Of a DNA stretch of 64,000 nucleotides, positions 37,000-45,631 are shown piece after piece; position 1 is the first letter of the stretch, and each line of letters begins with the position of its first letter. The notes below the pieces were generated by a model. That model was not told the DNA's origin. It saw nothing but the letters and a program-made list of their open reading frames with translations, and made no database searches. A program made the position numbers and the translations under genes. Source of the stretch: SAR324 cluster bacterium REDSEA-S27_B3 (GTDB taxonomy: Bacteria; SAR324; NAC60-12); assembly GCA_001627865.1 (NCBI GenBank), contig LUQO01000045.1:37728-101727 (forward strand). Reading direction: 5' to 3'.

Positions 37000-38307
37000 T
37001 TACTTTACCATCAATCCGGGCAAGTATAGAGCAATTTGCGGAAATACAGTCAACAAACCTGTGGTCAAAATCATTAAAAGAAAAAATGGGAATGCTGCTT
37101 TGGCGATAGTGCCGATGTTTTTCCCAGTAAGTCCCTGAATGACAAACAAGTTAAAGCCTACCGGCGGTGTAATCTGACTCAGTTCAACCATTAGAATCAG
37201 GAAAATCCCAAACCAAATTGGGTCAAAACCGGCTTGAGCAGTCAAAGGCAAGGCTATAGGCAAGGTCATAACTACAATGGAGAATCCGTCAAGAATACAC
37301 CCCAAAACCAGATAAATCAGACCTAGCATGAGTATCAAAACATAAGGCGACAAGCCTAAACTGCCGATAAATTCGGTCAATTCACGAGGGATTCCCAAAA
37401 TGCCCATTGCACGAGACAAAAAAGATGCGCCCATCACAATCAGAATTATCATGCTGGTAGTCTTGACTGAAGCCAAAAGGCATTCAATTAAAGTTTTCCG
37501 GTCAAGTGTACGGTTGTTCCAGGCAAACAACACTGACGCCAACACACCCAGGGAAGCAGCTTCAGTAACAGTGGCGATTCCCAGATAAATACTGCCCAAC
37601 ACTGCCAGAATTAACACTGCTACAGGCGCTACAGATTTAAGGGCAATAACACGTTCCATCCACGAATAATGCTCCTGACTTCTTGGTGCAATGTCCGGGT
37701 TAAGAACACCCTGAATCAACAAATAGGCAATGTAGATTCCTGCCAGCAATAGTCCCGGAAAAATTCCTGCAATGAACATTTTACCGATAGAAACTTCCGC
37801 AAGTATGGCATAAATAATCATTACCAGACTTGGAGGAATCAAAAATCCAAGTGTCCCTGCTCCAGCCAAAGAACCCATTGACAGTGATTCATTGTAACCC
37901 AGTTTTTTGAACTCCGAAAGGGTGATGCGTCCCACTGTTGCCGTGGTTGCCGCGCTTGATCCTGACACGGCAGCAAACAGCGTACAGGCAACAATGTTGA
38001 TCAACAGCAATCCGCTTGGGAAACGATAGAGCCATGGTACAAGCGCCTTGAAAAGATTTTCTGAAATGCCTGAACGAAAAAGTACCTCACCCATTAATAT
38101 GAAGAGGGGTAAAGCCACCAGTTCCCATTTGTTTACCGTGGCCCAAATCGATGAGGCCATGTTGGAACCGGCAGGTAAAAAGGAGAACATTTCCATGCCC
38201 ACCATACCGACTATAAACAAACTCAGCCCAATCCAAATGCCCGAACCAAGAGTCAACACCAGTATGCCGAACACTAACAAACTCATGTTCAACAAAGTTG
38301 GGTCCAT
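37000..38307 (-). CDS. dctM: TRAP transporter large permease, DctM type
   Basis: This 435-aa membrane protein has about 12 helices and DctM-type motifs: GIWIGLSLFIVGMVGMEMF, ALPLFILMGEVLFRSGI, AAVSGSSAATTATVGR, GAGTLGFLIPPSLVMIIYA and the C-terminal TPPVGFNLFVIQGL. DctM forms the transport path and uses a sodium or proton gradient. Located 31 bp after dctQ and 38 bp before the 5-oxoprolinase gene. Confidence 0.95.
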   Translation of the reverse strand: MDPTLLNMSLLVFGILVLTLGSGIWIGLSLFIVGMVGMEMFSFLPAGSNMASSIWATVNKWELVALPLFILMGEVLFRSGISENLFKALVPWLYRFPSGLLLINIVACTLFAAVSGSSAATTATVGRITLSEFKKLGYNESLSMGSLAGAGTLGFLIPPSLVMIIYAILAEVSIGKMFIAGIFPGLLLAGIYIAYLLIQGVLNPDIAPRSQEHYSWMERVIALKSVAPVAVLILAVLGSIYLGIATVTEAASLGVLASVLFAWNNRTLDRKTLIECLLASVKTTSMIILIVMGASFLSRAMGILGIPRELTEFIGSLGLSPYVLILMLGLIYLVLGCILDGFSIVVMTLPIALPLTAQAGFDPIWFGIFLILMVELSQITPPVGFNLFVIQGLTGKNIGTIAKAAFPFFLLMILTTGLLTVFPQIALYLPGLMVK

Positions 38308-38338
38308 GTATATTTTCAGCTTAAATAGGTGGAGAGAC

Positions 38339-38830
38339 TCAGGAAGTTTTTAATTTGTTTGCTGAACGAATCATGGTAGCAACCAACTGCATGAAAAATG
38401 CGGTTGCTCCAAGTACCATGATGAATTGAGGAACCCAAATTGGAGTGTTTGTGAGAGTTCCGGAAGTGGAAGCATAACTCCAGGTGGAAAAGACCATTCG
38501 GCATAAATAATAGAGCAAATATGCCATGAAACAGGTCGCAGTGGATGTTGCCAGAAATTCTATCCAGTTGGCCAATGGCTGTGACAACTTACTCAGGATC
38601 AGTTCAATCCGGATGTGACCTCCTTCACGCAACGTATACCCCGCGCCCCAAAAAACCAGAATTGCCAGAGCATAAGCAGAATATTCATCCGCAATCAGGG
38701 TTGTGGATTTAAAAGCATTCCATAGAAAAATTTCCAACAAAATCAGCAGGACGGTCAGGCCGAGCATAACTGCCGCGACAAGAGCCATCCCGCGATTTAA
38801 CTTATCTACAAAGTGAAGCAAACGCTCCAT
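38339..38830 (-). CDS. dctQ: TRAP transporter small permease, DctQ type
   Basis: This 163-aa protein has four membrane helices with the DctQ pattern LIADEYSAYALAILVFWGAG, then YTLREGGHIRIEL, which contains the typical W/GAGYxLREGGHI motif. DctQ is the small helper subunit of the TRAP permease. Spacing to dctP (39 bp) and dctM (31 bp) supports one transcript. Confidence 0.92.
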   Translation of the reverse strand: MERLLHFVDKLNRGMALVAAVMLGLTVLLILLEIFLWNAFKSTTLIADEYSAYALAILVFWGAGYTLREGGHIRIELILSKLSQPLANWIEFLATSTATCFMAYLLYYLCRMVFSTWSYASTSGTLTNTPIWVPQFIMVLGATAFFMQLVATMIRSANKLKTS

Positions 38831-38869
38831 TAGGATGCGGCACTTTCCATTTGAGATTATTATAAATAA

Positions 38870-39856
38870 CTATAGACTGCGCCCGGTAATATCGGCGTAT
38901 TTGTCAAAAATGGCCTTGGCTGCCGAGCCTGCTTTTTTCACCCATGCAGCACGCAGCTTGCGTCCCATTTCATCTAAATCACTGCGGAAGGAAGGGTCCA
39001 CTTCCAATACATTAAGACCATTTGCCTTAAGTTTTGCCAGGCTTTGGCGATCCATGTCACCGGCTAAGTTCCACATTTCATCTTCCATCTGCGTTGCAAC
39101 AGCGATCACAGCATTTTGAACCTTGGAAGATAGACTGTTCCATGCCTCTATGTTTACGTTGACCATATTCACAGGTCCAACGATATTAATACGAGTGAAA
39201 TAATTGAGCATCTCCCAGGCTTTTGCGTCCACTCCTGAAACAGAGGAAGTGTACATGGAATCCAAAAGTCCTGCTTTCATAGCCGGATAAACCTCACTAA
39301 ACGGCATTTTACGGGCAGCAATCCCAGCGAGTTTGCCAAATGCCAATCCGGTGCCGTCATAAACACGCATCTTCAAACCATTCAAATCTGCTGCTGAGCG
39401 GATCGGTCTCTTGGTGTAAATTCCAGAAAAAGGCCATACACTGGTGTAAAGTGTGAATTGATTAAAACTTTTTAATGTATTTTTGTAGGTTGGTTTTGCC
39501 AATTGATACATCAATCTTTGTTCGAATGTATTGCTTGACAAAAACGGCTGGGCAGTCATAGCCAGTATTGGGGCATCACCCTCAACAATTCCTGTTGGGA
39601 TTTCAGAAATCGACATTTGCCCTTCCGCAACAGCACGCAGCAGTTCCGGCCCCTTGAATCCCAAAGACGAACCGGGATGCAGCCGGATTTCCAATTCTCC
39701 GCCTGTAGCTGCTTTGACCTTGTCAGCAAAACGCTGCGCGCCTTTGGAATGGAAGTTCCCAGCGGGATAATTCAAGTGCATGTCCCAGACGGTTTTAGCG
39801 AAAGCAACCCCGGAACTTACTAACAGAACCACTAACAACATAATTAATTTACGCAT
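38870..39856 (-). CDS. dctP: TRAP transporter substrate-binding protein, DctP type
   Basis: This 328-aa periplasmic receptor has a signal peptide ending GVAFAKT. Family features include HSKGAQRFADKVKAATGGEL, then EIRLHPGSSLG and the substrate-contact helix/strand region RSAADLNGLKMRVYDG with the conserved Arg in MRV. ATG has an AAGGAG ribosome site. The nearby 5-oxoprolinase suggests pyroglutamate or a related cyclic amide as ligand, which is inference. It is the first gene of the dctPQM-oxoprolinase operon. Confidence 0.93.
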   Translation of the reverse strand: MRKLIMLLVVLLVSSGVAFAKTVWDMHLNYPAGNFHSKGAQRFADKVKAATGGELEIRLHPGSSLGFKGPELLRAVAEGQMSISEIPTGIVEGDAPILAMTAQPFLSSNTFEQRLMYQLAKPTYKNTLKSFNQFTLYTSVWPFSGIYTKRPIRSAADLNGLKMRVYDGTGLAFGKLAGIAARKMPFSEVYPAMKAGLLDSMYTSSVSGVDAKAWEMLNYFTRINIVGPVNMVNVNIEAWNSLSSKVQNAVIAVATQMEDEMWNLAGDMDRQSLAKLKANGLNVLEVDPSFRSDLDEMGRKLRAAWVKKAGSAAKAIFDKYADITGRSL

Positions 39857-39955
39857 TTTTCTCCTTGTTTAGAAAAAAAGTTAAAATAATGAATCCTTCC
39901 ACCATGAAAGGATCCCTGCTAAAGCTTTGGAATGCTACCAGTAAACAGCTAACAG

Positions 39956-40954
39956 TCAAGAATTATTATTCCCACCATCGAAGTTTTCCATAGAATCACG
40001 GATAAACTCCAGCTGAGTTAGCAGCGTTTGCTGCTGGTCCCCGGAAATATTCTTCCAGTTTTCTGCAATCTTAGCCTGAGTTTCCCTGAGTTTTACTTCA
40101 GTGATGGAAGAGTCAGAGGAATCGAGAGTGGTGACGGCGGGCTGGAGTCGGCTTAGTTGTGTACTTTTTTCACGATTCAACAGCTCGTGATAATTCCACC
40201 CAAAGAGTGTAGAAATCCTTTTCAGTAATTCAGGATTTGGTACAGCATCTCCGGACTCAATCTGCTGGTAATATTCAGGATTAATTTGCAGGAGCAGGGA
40301 AATACCTTCTACATTTTGCTCAGCATCAATTCTGGCCTGTTTAATCTGCTCATTCAGTGAAACTCCCGGAGAAACTTCAGGGATCTCCGGAATTTCAATC
40401 TTTGGTAATTTTACCTGAATTTCACTTACAGGCAGAGGAGGTTTCTTTGTGCCGAGGATTGCAGTACTCTGGGTGTTAATTTTTTGCTGAATTTGTTTGT
40501 AATTCCAACCAAACAGGGAGCACAATTTTCGCAGCAAATTATCCTGAGGAACAAAGCCTGCCTCAATTTCTTTGTAATAATCCGGAGACACTCCCAGTAA
40601 AGTAGCAATCCCATCTTCATTCTGCCTGGCAGCATTGCGTGCTTCCTGCACCATTTTGGCAAATGGTGTAACCGCAACAGTATTTGAAGTTTCTTTTGCT
40701 GTAACAGACTGCGCATCTTGTTGTTTTTTTTTGTTTGCTTTTGTGCTTGGAGTTTGATCCGCAAGCCTTTTAATGTCCTGATAGTTCCATTCAAAGAGAG
40801 TGCATAAACGCTGTAGTATTTCATCATGAGGAATCCAGTCTTCTTCCAATCGCGCATATTCATCTGGATCCATTCGCATCAGCAATGCAAGACCTTCGAT
40901 GCTTTGACCAATGTCTTCACGGAATTCGCGAATCATCTGGTTCAGTTTAGACAT
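39956..40954 (-). CDS. Protein with three tandem XRE-like HTH repeats
   Basis: This 332-aa protein contains three copies of a ~60-residue unit. Repeat 1: IREFREDIGQSIEGLALLMR, then FEWNYQDIKRL. Repeat 2: VQEARNAARQNEDGIATLLG, then FGWNYKQIQQK. Repeat 3: IKQARIDAEQNVEGISLLLQ, then FGWNYHELLNR. Each unit looks like a degenerate XRE helix-turn-helix capped by a conserved F-x-WNY motif. Polar, low-complexity linkers separate the units, and the third is followed by a ~75-residue tail. The repeats lack the usual basic recognition helix, so they might be protein-binding. Located 99 bp upstream of dctP on the same strand. Function unknown. Confidence 0.7.
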   Translation of the reverse strand: MSKLNQMIREFREDIGQSIEGLALLMRMDPDEYARLEEDWIPHDEILQRLCTLFEWNYQDIKRLADQTPSTKANKKKQQDAQSVTAKETSNTVAVTPFAKMVQEARNAARQNEDGIATLLGVSPDYYKEIEAGFVPQDNLLRKLCSLFGWNYKQIQQKINTQSTAILGTKKPPLPVSEIQVKLPKIEIPEIPEVSPGVSLNEQIKQARIDAEQNVEGISLLLQINPEYYQQIESGDAVPNPELLKRISTLFGWNYHELLNREKSTQLSRLQPAVTTLDSSDSSITEVKLRETQAKIAENWKNISGDQQQTLLTQLEFIRDSMENFDGGNNNS

Positions 40955-41000
40955 TTTCTGCGGAAAAAGTTGCTATTGAATTTACTGAGCATTTCCATCA

Positions 41001-41741
41001 CTAACGACCCTTAACGTCCAGAAAATTTGTATGTCGTTTCATGGTTCTTAAAATTAAATATGCGGCAAGTGTTGTCCAAAATAAAATATTCCACAAAGGA
41101 ACAATGTAAGGCTCCTGCATAACCAAATAATTTCCAATCAAATCCAGAACTGTAAAACACAATATCAGCGCGAAGAGGCTGGAATATTCTCTTCGCAAAA
41201 TATTTATAATGGAAAAATTCAACACAGCACTGTCCCATTTGGAAAAATCCGGAAAGAACGCCGGAGTACTTTCCGCCCATTTTTCGAAGTCCTCTCCAAA
41301 CTTACTTCTGAGGAAATCTTCTTCTGCCGCCATGATACGTTCGTAATAGAGTGCAAATGCCAGTGTGTAAATCAGCGGCAGCCACCAGACAAAAGGGAAA
41401 AGTGATACTCCAAGTCCCATTGTATAATTTCCCAGGTACAGCGGATGTCTTACCACTGAATACCAGCCGGTAGTATTCAACACATCCGCAATCTGCTCCC
41501 TGGTATTTCTTCCGGATGTATTTTGTGGCGTATGACCGACAACAAGAATTCTGAAAAACAAACCAAGCAGTCCTACAATCAGACTAAATACTCCCCAGTT
41601 TGTTGTCATTTCTCTGCTCCCTCCTACATATACATACTCTGCCATTGCAGGAATAAAAATAATAATCAGGATAATCGGGAAATAACTTCTCCAGCGAAAC
41701 AGCCAGTATCCTGTTGAAACAAGGCTTTTTTCCAGCTTCAT
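41001..41741 (-). CDS. Isoprenylcysteine/phospholipid methyltransferase-like membrane protein
   Basis: This 246-aa protein has about five to six membrane segments and the ICMT/PEMT signature: TTGWYSVVRHPLYLGNYTMG followed by EEDFLRSKFGEDFEKWAEST. In this superfamily the RHP motif and the EE pair bind S-adenosylmethionine next to the membrane. The methyl acceptor is unknown; lipid A 1-phosphate O-methyltransferases have this same layout and are one possibility. It is divergent from an outer-membrane protein gene and 46 bp upstream of the triple-HTH gene. Confidence 0.78.
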   Translation of the reverse strand: MKLEKSLVSTGYWLFRWRSYFPIILIIIFIPAMAEYVYVGGSREMTTNWGVFSLIVGLLGLFFRILVVGHTPQNTSGRNTREQIADVLNTTGWYSVVRHPLYLGNYTMGLGVSLFPFVWWLPLIYTLAFALYYERIMAAEEDFLRSKFGEDFEKWAESTPAFFPDFSKWDSAVLNFSIINILRREYSSLFALILCFTVLDLIGNYLVMQEPYIVPLWNILFWTTLAAYLILRTMKRHTNFLDVKGR

Positions 41742-41895
41742 AGCCAGACTTCTCCAGGAATGTGAAAAATATAGATTTTCATATACATAAACATTGATTT
41801 TTTTTATTTAACAGTTCCGGTTGATATAAAAATAATTTTTTCAGCAAGAATCATTCTCCTAATGACATTTGTTCAGTCCACTTTTTATTGTAATA

Positions 41896-41920
41896 AAAGT
41901 GACAAACGCAGATTCACTTT
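41896..41920. promoter_or_regulatory. Inverted repeat AAAGTGA/TCACTTT in the 287-bp divergent intergenic region
   Basis: Perfect 7-bp arms at 41896-41902 and 41914-41920 with an 11-bp spacer. TTCACTTT recurs nearby at about 41964, and a further CCACTTTTTATTG stretch precedes the repeat. The motif may bind a regulator of the methyltransferase gene or the outer-membrane protein genes. No promoter hexamer pair is clear. Confidence 0.35.
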
Positions 41921-42028
41921 GACAAATTTTTCCGCAAGGTAAAAGGCATAACTTTTGGATTCACTTTCACCGAGGTTTTATCAAAAATTCAGTGTTTCAG
42001 ATAAATTATAACTTCTCGTTTCAGGAGT

Positions 42029-43174
42029 ATGAAAATAAAGCGTTTTTTAATATTTTTTGCAGCTTTAATAATTATTTCCGATGCAGAAATATCAGTAAAT
42101 GCAGCTACATTAAATTTCGGACTAGGCCCGCTTGAAATACGGCCACAGTTTTTGGTAAACCACCAATTCCTGGCCCTCTATCCTGAAAATACTCTGACTC
42201 TCAAAAATGGCGAATCCAAGTTGTCTTATGGTATTGAGATGGCGAATACCTTTGTTAATACTCAGGGAGCTACCGGACAAATCACCAAAAAGGAAGTTTC
42301 CCGCGGTTTAACTATTGATGATTTTAAGGACCTTGACGGAAATACAGTCACAGGATTCAGCTTGTATCTGGATGCTGAAAGCAAACGCAAAAAAATTAAA
42401 TACCGTTACGGAATTACTGATTCGCTGGAATTAAAACTTGAATTGCCGTTCCTCTCTTTTGACGGCGGAACCATGGATAGTACGATTGAAAGTGTTCACA
42501 GTTTGATTGGAATTTCAAATTTCAGAAAAGGAGGCGCTTATCGTGCTCTCTCTGAACGAGACCAATATGCTTTTTATGTGGTCAGAGACGGGAAGTTTGT
42601 CTACTCAAGCAGCCGTCAGATTTATAATGTACAAGCGGAACCGACCATAGGACTGAAATGGAACATTTCAGAAGGTGGCAATGTAATGCCTGCTGCATCT
42701 TTAAAATTGACATACAAATTTGCCAATTCGGACCGTAGCGGAGAACAAAAATTTATACGAAGCGGTGGGGACGACAGGGGGTATTATCTTATTTTATCAA
42801 AAGGTTTCGAAAGCTGGATTGTGTATTTTGGAGACGGACTTACAAAAATTGGTGAAAACCGTGGATTTGCTTCTTCTCAGTATCATCGGTTTATGGCTTT
42901 GGAGCACAGGTTTGACGAAGAAGAATCATTTGTTTTCCAGACTGTATCTCAAAGCAGCATCTTCCCCAAAACCGAAGCAAGTTCAAGAACAACCGGCAAA
43001 GAAGCCCAGGAACAGCGAAATTCAAATCTAAGTGTTCCCACCAGTGTTTTTGCATTCGGTTACAAATATGATTCAGGTTTACTTTTTTTGGAAACCGGTT
43101 TTGTGCAGGATTATAACAATTTTGGCAATGAAATCGATTTTGCATTTTATTGGGAAATGGGGGTTCGTTGGTAA
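42029..43174 (+). CDS. DUF3187-like outer-membrane beta-barrel protein
   Basis: A signal peptide (MKIKRFLIFFAALIIISDAE) precedes a ~355-residue mature protein built from amphipathic beta strands. The start of the mature part, GPLEIRPQFLVNHQFLALYP, resembles the DUF3187 family, whose role is unknown. Strands such as YGIEMANTFVN and KYRYGITDSLELKLELPFLS, and a C-terminus ending in DFAFYWEMGVRW (aromatic last residue), are as expected for BamA-dependent insertion. A second barrel gene overlaps its end. Confidence 0.7.
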   Translation: MKIKRFLIFFAALIIISDAEISVNAATLNFGLGPLEIRPQFLVNHQFLALYPENTLTLKNGESKLSYGIEMANTFVNTQGATGQITKKEVSRGLTIDDFKDLDGNTVTGFSLYLDAESKRKKIKYRYGITDSLELKLELPFLSFDGGTMDSTIESVHSLIGISNFRKGGAYRALSERDQYAFYVVRDGKFVYSSSRQIYNVQAEPTIGLKWNISEGGNVMPAASLKLTYKFANSDRSGEQKFIRSGGDDRGYYLILSKGFESWIVYFGDGLTKIGENRGFASSQYHRFMALEHRFDEEESFVFQTVSQSSIFPKTEASSRTTGKEAQEQRNSNLSVPTSVFAFGYKYDSGLLFLETGFVQDYNNFGNEIDFAFYWEMGVRW

Positions 43175-43827
43175 AAATATTCATTAAGTTTATTCTGGCA
43201 ACTGTAATTGTATTTTGCTCGACCTCAACATTATGGTGCTTTGAGCAAACAGTGGTTTATTATACCTTTCAATACGGTATACAACACACAGGAATACCTG
43301 CGACCGGTGTTGGACGCACCGACTCATACCTCTCTACTTTGGAGAATGAGCACGGTGAAATAAAAGAAAACAGACAGGTAAGCCCGATAGTTTTGTCATT
43401 TGATTTTTATAAGACTAACGGAGCAGTTGCCAGTGGTTTTGGTATTGAAGGCCACAGTTACAAAAAAATATATACATTTGTAAATGACAGCTCTCAAATT
43501 ACCATTCAGGCAGCAGGCTTATTGTATGGACTGAGTTTTTATTATCGTGGAAATTACTGGTACCCTTTCATAGGATTCGGCACAGGCAATTATTCAGCAA
43601 AAGTTAAAGAGGAACTCGCCGCTGATAGCATTAAGACTTTCGGGACAGTTTTCGGTCAGGTTGACAAACCATTCTATTACAAATTTGGAGCACGCATCCC
43701 ATTTAATGGAATGGGCTTTATCATCACTCAGCAGTATATTTCCGCGGATATTGAGGTTGCCACAGTAAACAAGCCTCTGTCACTTGGAGGATCTGCAACA
43801 CTTCTTGGAATGTATACCAGTTTCTAA
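43168..43827 (+). CDS. Small outer-membrane beta-barrel protein
   Basis: The tracked start at 43150 lies within the upstream gene. A TTG at 43168 preceded by GGGGG gives a normal signal peptide (KIFIKFILATVIVFCSTSTL then WCF) and overlaps the upstream stop by 7 bp, suggesting translational coupling. The mature ~195 residues alternate in beta-strand fashion and end in ATLLGMYTSF, with a C-terminal Phe typical of outer-membrane proteins. No family is recognised. An eight-stranded barrel is plausible. Confidence 0.65.
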   Translation: MVKIFIKFILATVIVFCSTSTLWCFEQTVVYYTFQYGIQHTGIPATGVGRTDSYLSTLENEHGEIKENRQVSPIVLSFDFYKTNGAVASGFGIEGHSYKKIYTFVNDSSQITIQAAGLLYGLSFYYRGNYWYPFIGFGTGNYSAKVKEELAADSIKTFGTVFGQVDKPFYYKFGARIPFNGMGFIITQQYISADIEVATVNKPLSLGGSATLLGMYTSF

Positions 43828-43999
43828 GGAGCAGATTTCTTATACAATAAAATATTTCACCCAAAACTAAGTTATTTCTCCTAAGCAGAGAGAAAATACC
43901 CAAGCAGATTAAACAGCACCCAAAAATTATATTTTAAAGTAGAAGGATGATAGAGTTGGTAAGTTAAAATGAGGTGAGGAAATGTTGAAAGGAATTAAA

Positions 44000-44022
44000 T
44001 GAGGGCCTGAAAGCGGCCCTCA
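44000..44022 (-). terminator. Hairpin downstream of flgE, probable terminator
   Basis: A perfect 8-bp stem, TGAGGGCC/GGCCCTCA, with a 7-base loop lies 14 bp past the flgE stop. The tail on the minus strand (ATTTAATT) is only moderately T-rich. It could also help end the convergent barrel-gene transcript. Confidence 0.55.
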
Positions 44023-44035
44023 AAATATGCGGGAA

Positions 44036-45520
44036 CTACCGTTTCATATTGATCAGGTCCTGAATCATTTCATCAGTTGTAGTCACAGTTTTGGCATTTG
44101 CCTGGAATGCACGCTGTGTCTCAACCATTTTCACAAATTCCTGTGAGAGATCAACATTTGACTGTTCCAGACTTTTGCTGCGTATTTCGCCTAACCCTGC
44201 AGTGCCTGCCTCACCTGTTACTTTCTTGCCTGAACCTAAAGTTTCTTCAAGCATATTTTCACCAACCTGAGCAAGTTTTCCGGGATTATCGAATTTGGTC
44301 AAAACAATTCTCCCGATGGCCCGTGTGTAACCGGCATCAAACACACCATTCACTGTCCCATTGTCTTCCAGGAAAATGCTTTCCAATGTGCCTGCCGGAT
44401 TTCCGTCAGCACTGGTTCTTAGCACATTATAATTACCTGCAAACTGAGTTATACCATCCAAACCTGAGCGGGGATCTGTAGGATCATCCGGATTATAACC
44501 GTCTCCAAGATGCAGACCTACAACTAATGGAGCCCCTCCACCAAACGGAATGGCAAATTGCGGAACGCCTGTGTCAGGGTCAACCGGTTGTGGAATTAAT
44601 CGGGGTGGTCCCGCGGGAAGAGGCTGACCGTCAGGACCTACACCTCCAGGTTGTGCTTCAAAAGAACCTCCGGTAGCAGCAATTAATTTTCCGTCATCAG
44701 TAAACTGCATGAATCCACCGCCAACGGCGATCATAGTACCCGGGATTTGTCCCAAAGAAGCGCCGTCAAACATAACGTAGTACTCCCACTGGTTACTGAC
44801 TCCTGTTCCCGCAATCGGTTGACCTGTGCCAGGATCAATCTGTTCCGGAAGGTCCGGACGTTTTCTCATGGCAATTGTCGCTGCGTGATTGTTACCGACT
44901 GCATCATATACTGTTGTTGATGTAGCAAAATTATACATGCTGTCCAAAACATTGGTCGGATCGACAGGTACATCTTTTACAACTGCGTTAGCATCAAGGT
45001 TTGCGGCAAGCTTTATTCCGGTTCCTTTGTGTCCTGTTCCAGTCGGTTGAGGAGCATCCACAAGCCCCAAAACTTTCAGGGCACCTGGAATCCCTTTACT
45101 TTCCCCGGTAATCCGATCTACCTGCAAGGCCTGCACTCGTCCTCCACGTATAGTAGAAAGAAATCCTTCCTTATCAAAGGAAAATTGACCGTTTCGAGTA
45201 TATTCTTCTTTGGCTGTAGTAGGATTAACAATTGTGAAAAAACCTCCTCCTGCAATCGCCAGATCTGTATTGAGGGTTGTACTTTCAAACGCCCCCTGAG
45301 AATAATCCATTTCCACACTTCCGATTTTCACACCATTACTGGCCTTCGTAAATGAAGAACCCTGTGGCCATGTATTTCCCATTAAGTCAGCAAAAGCAAC
45401 ATGGTTTCGTTTGAAACCAAAGGTATTGACATTGGCAATGTTGTTACCAACAACCTGCATTGTCTTACCTTGAGTTTTTACTCCGCTGGCACCAGTATTT
45501 AATGATCCAAGTAACGCCAT
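44036..45520 (-). CDS. flgE: Flagellar hook protein FlgE
   Basis: This 494-aa hook subunit has the conserved rod/hook N-terminus (MALLGSLNTGASGVKTQGKT, then NNIANVNTFGFKRNHVAFAD). The matching C-terminal D0 coiled coil is SNVDLSQEFVKMVETQRAFQ, then ANAKTVTTTDEMIQDL. Central D1-D2 domains include GGGFFTIVNP and a Gly/Pro-rich variable part. FlgE polymerises on the FlgD scaffold to form the hook. Good ribosome site (AAAGGAGAAAT). It follows flgD by 111 bp and ends the flagellar unit. Confidence 0.95.
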   Translation of the reverse strand: MALLGSLNTGASGVKTQGKTMQVVGNNIANVNTFGFKRNHVAFADLMGNTWPQGSSFTKASNGVKIGSVEMDYSQGAFESTTLNTDLAIAGGGFFTIVNPTTAKEEYTRNGQFSFDKEGFLSTIRGGRVQALQVDRITGESKGIPGALKVLGLVDAPQPTGTGHKGTGIKLAANLDANAVVKDVPVDPTNVLDSMYNFATSTTVYDAVGNNHAATIAMRKRPDLPEQIDPGTGQPIAGTGVSNQWEYYVMFDGASLGQIPGTMIAVGGGFMQFTDDGKLIAATGGSFEAQPGGVGPDGQPLPAGPPRLIPQPVDPDTGVPQFAIPFGGGAPLVVGLHLGDGYNPDDPTDPRSGLDGITQFAGNYNVLRTSADGNPAGTLESIFLEDNGTVNGVFDAGYTRAIGRIVLTKFDNPGKLAQVGENMLEETLGSGKKVTGEAGTAGLGEIRSKSLEQSNVDLSQEFVKMVETQRAFQANAKTVTTTDEMIQDLINMKR

Positions 45521-45631
45521 TTTATTTCTCCTTTAACTGTATTAGAAAGTATATCTGGCGATTCAGTCCATTGTTTCGCATAGATATTATGAAAAAAACT
45601 GTACTATTAGTTTGTAACTGAACTACCAGGT

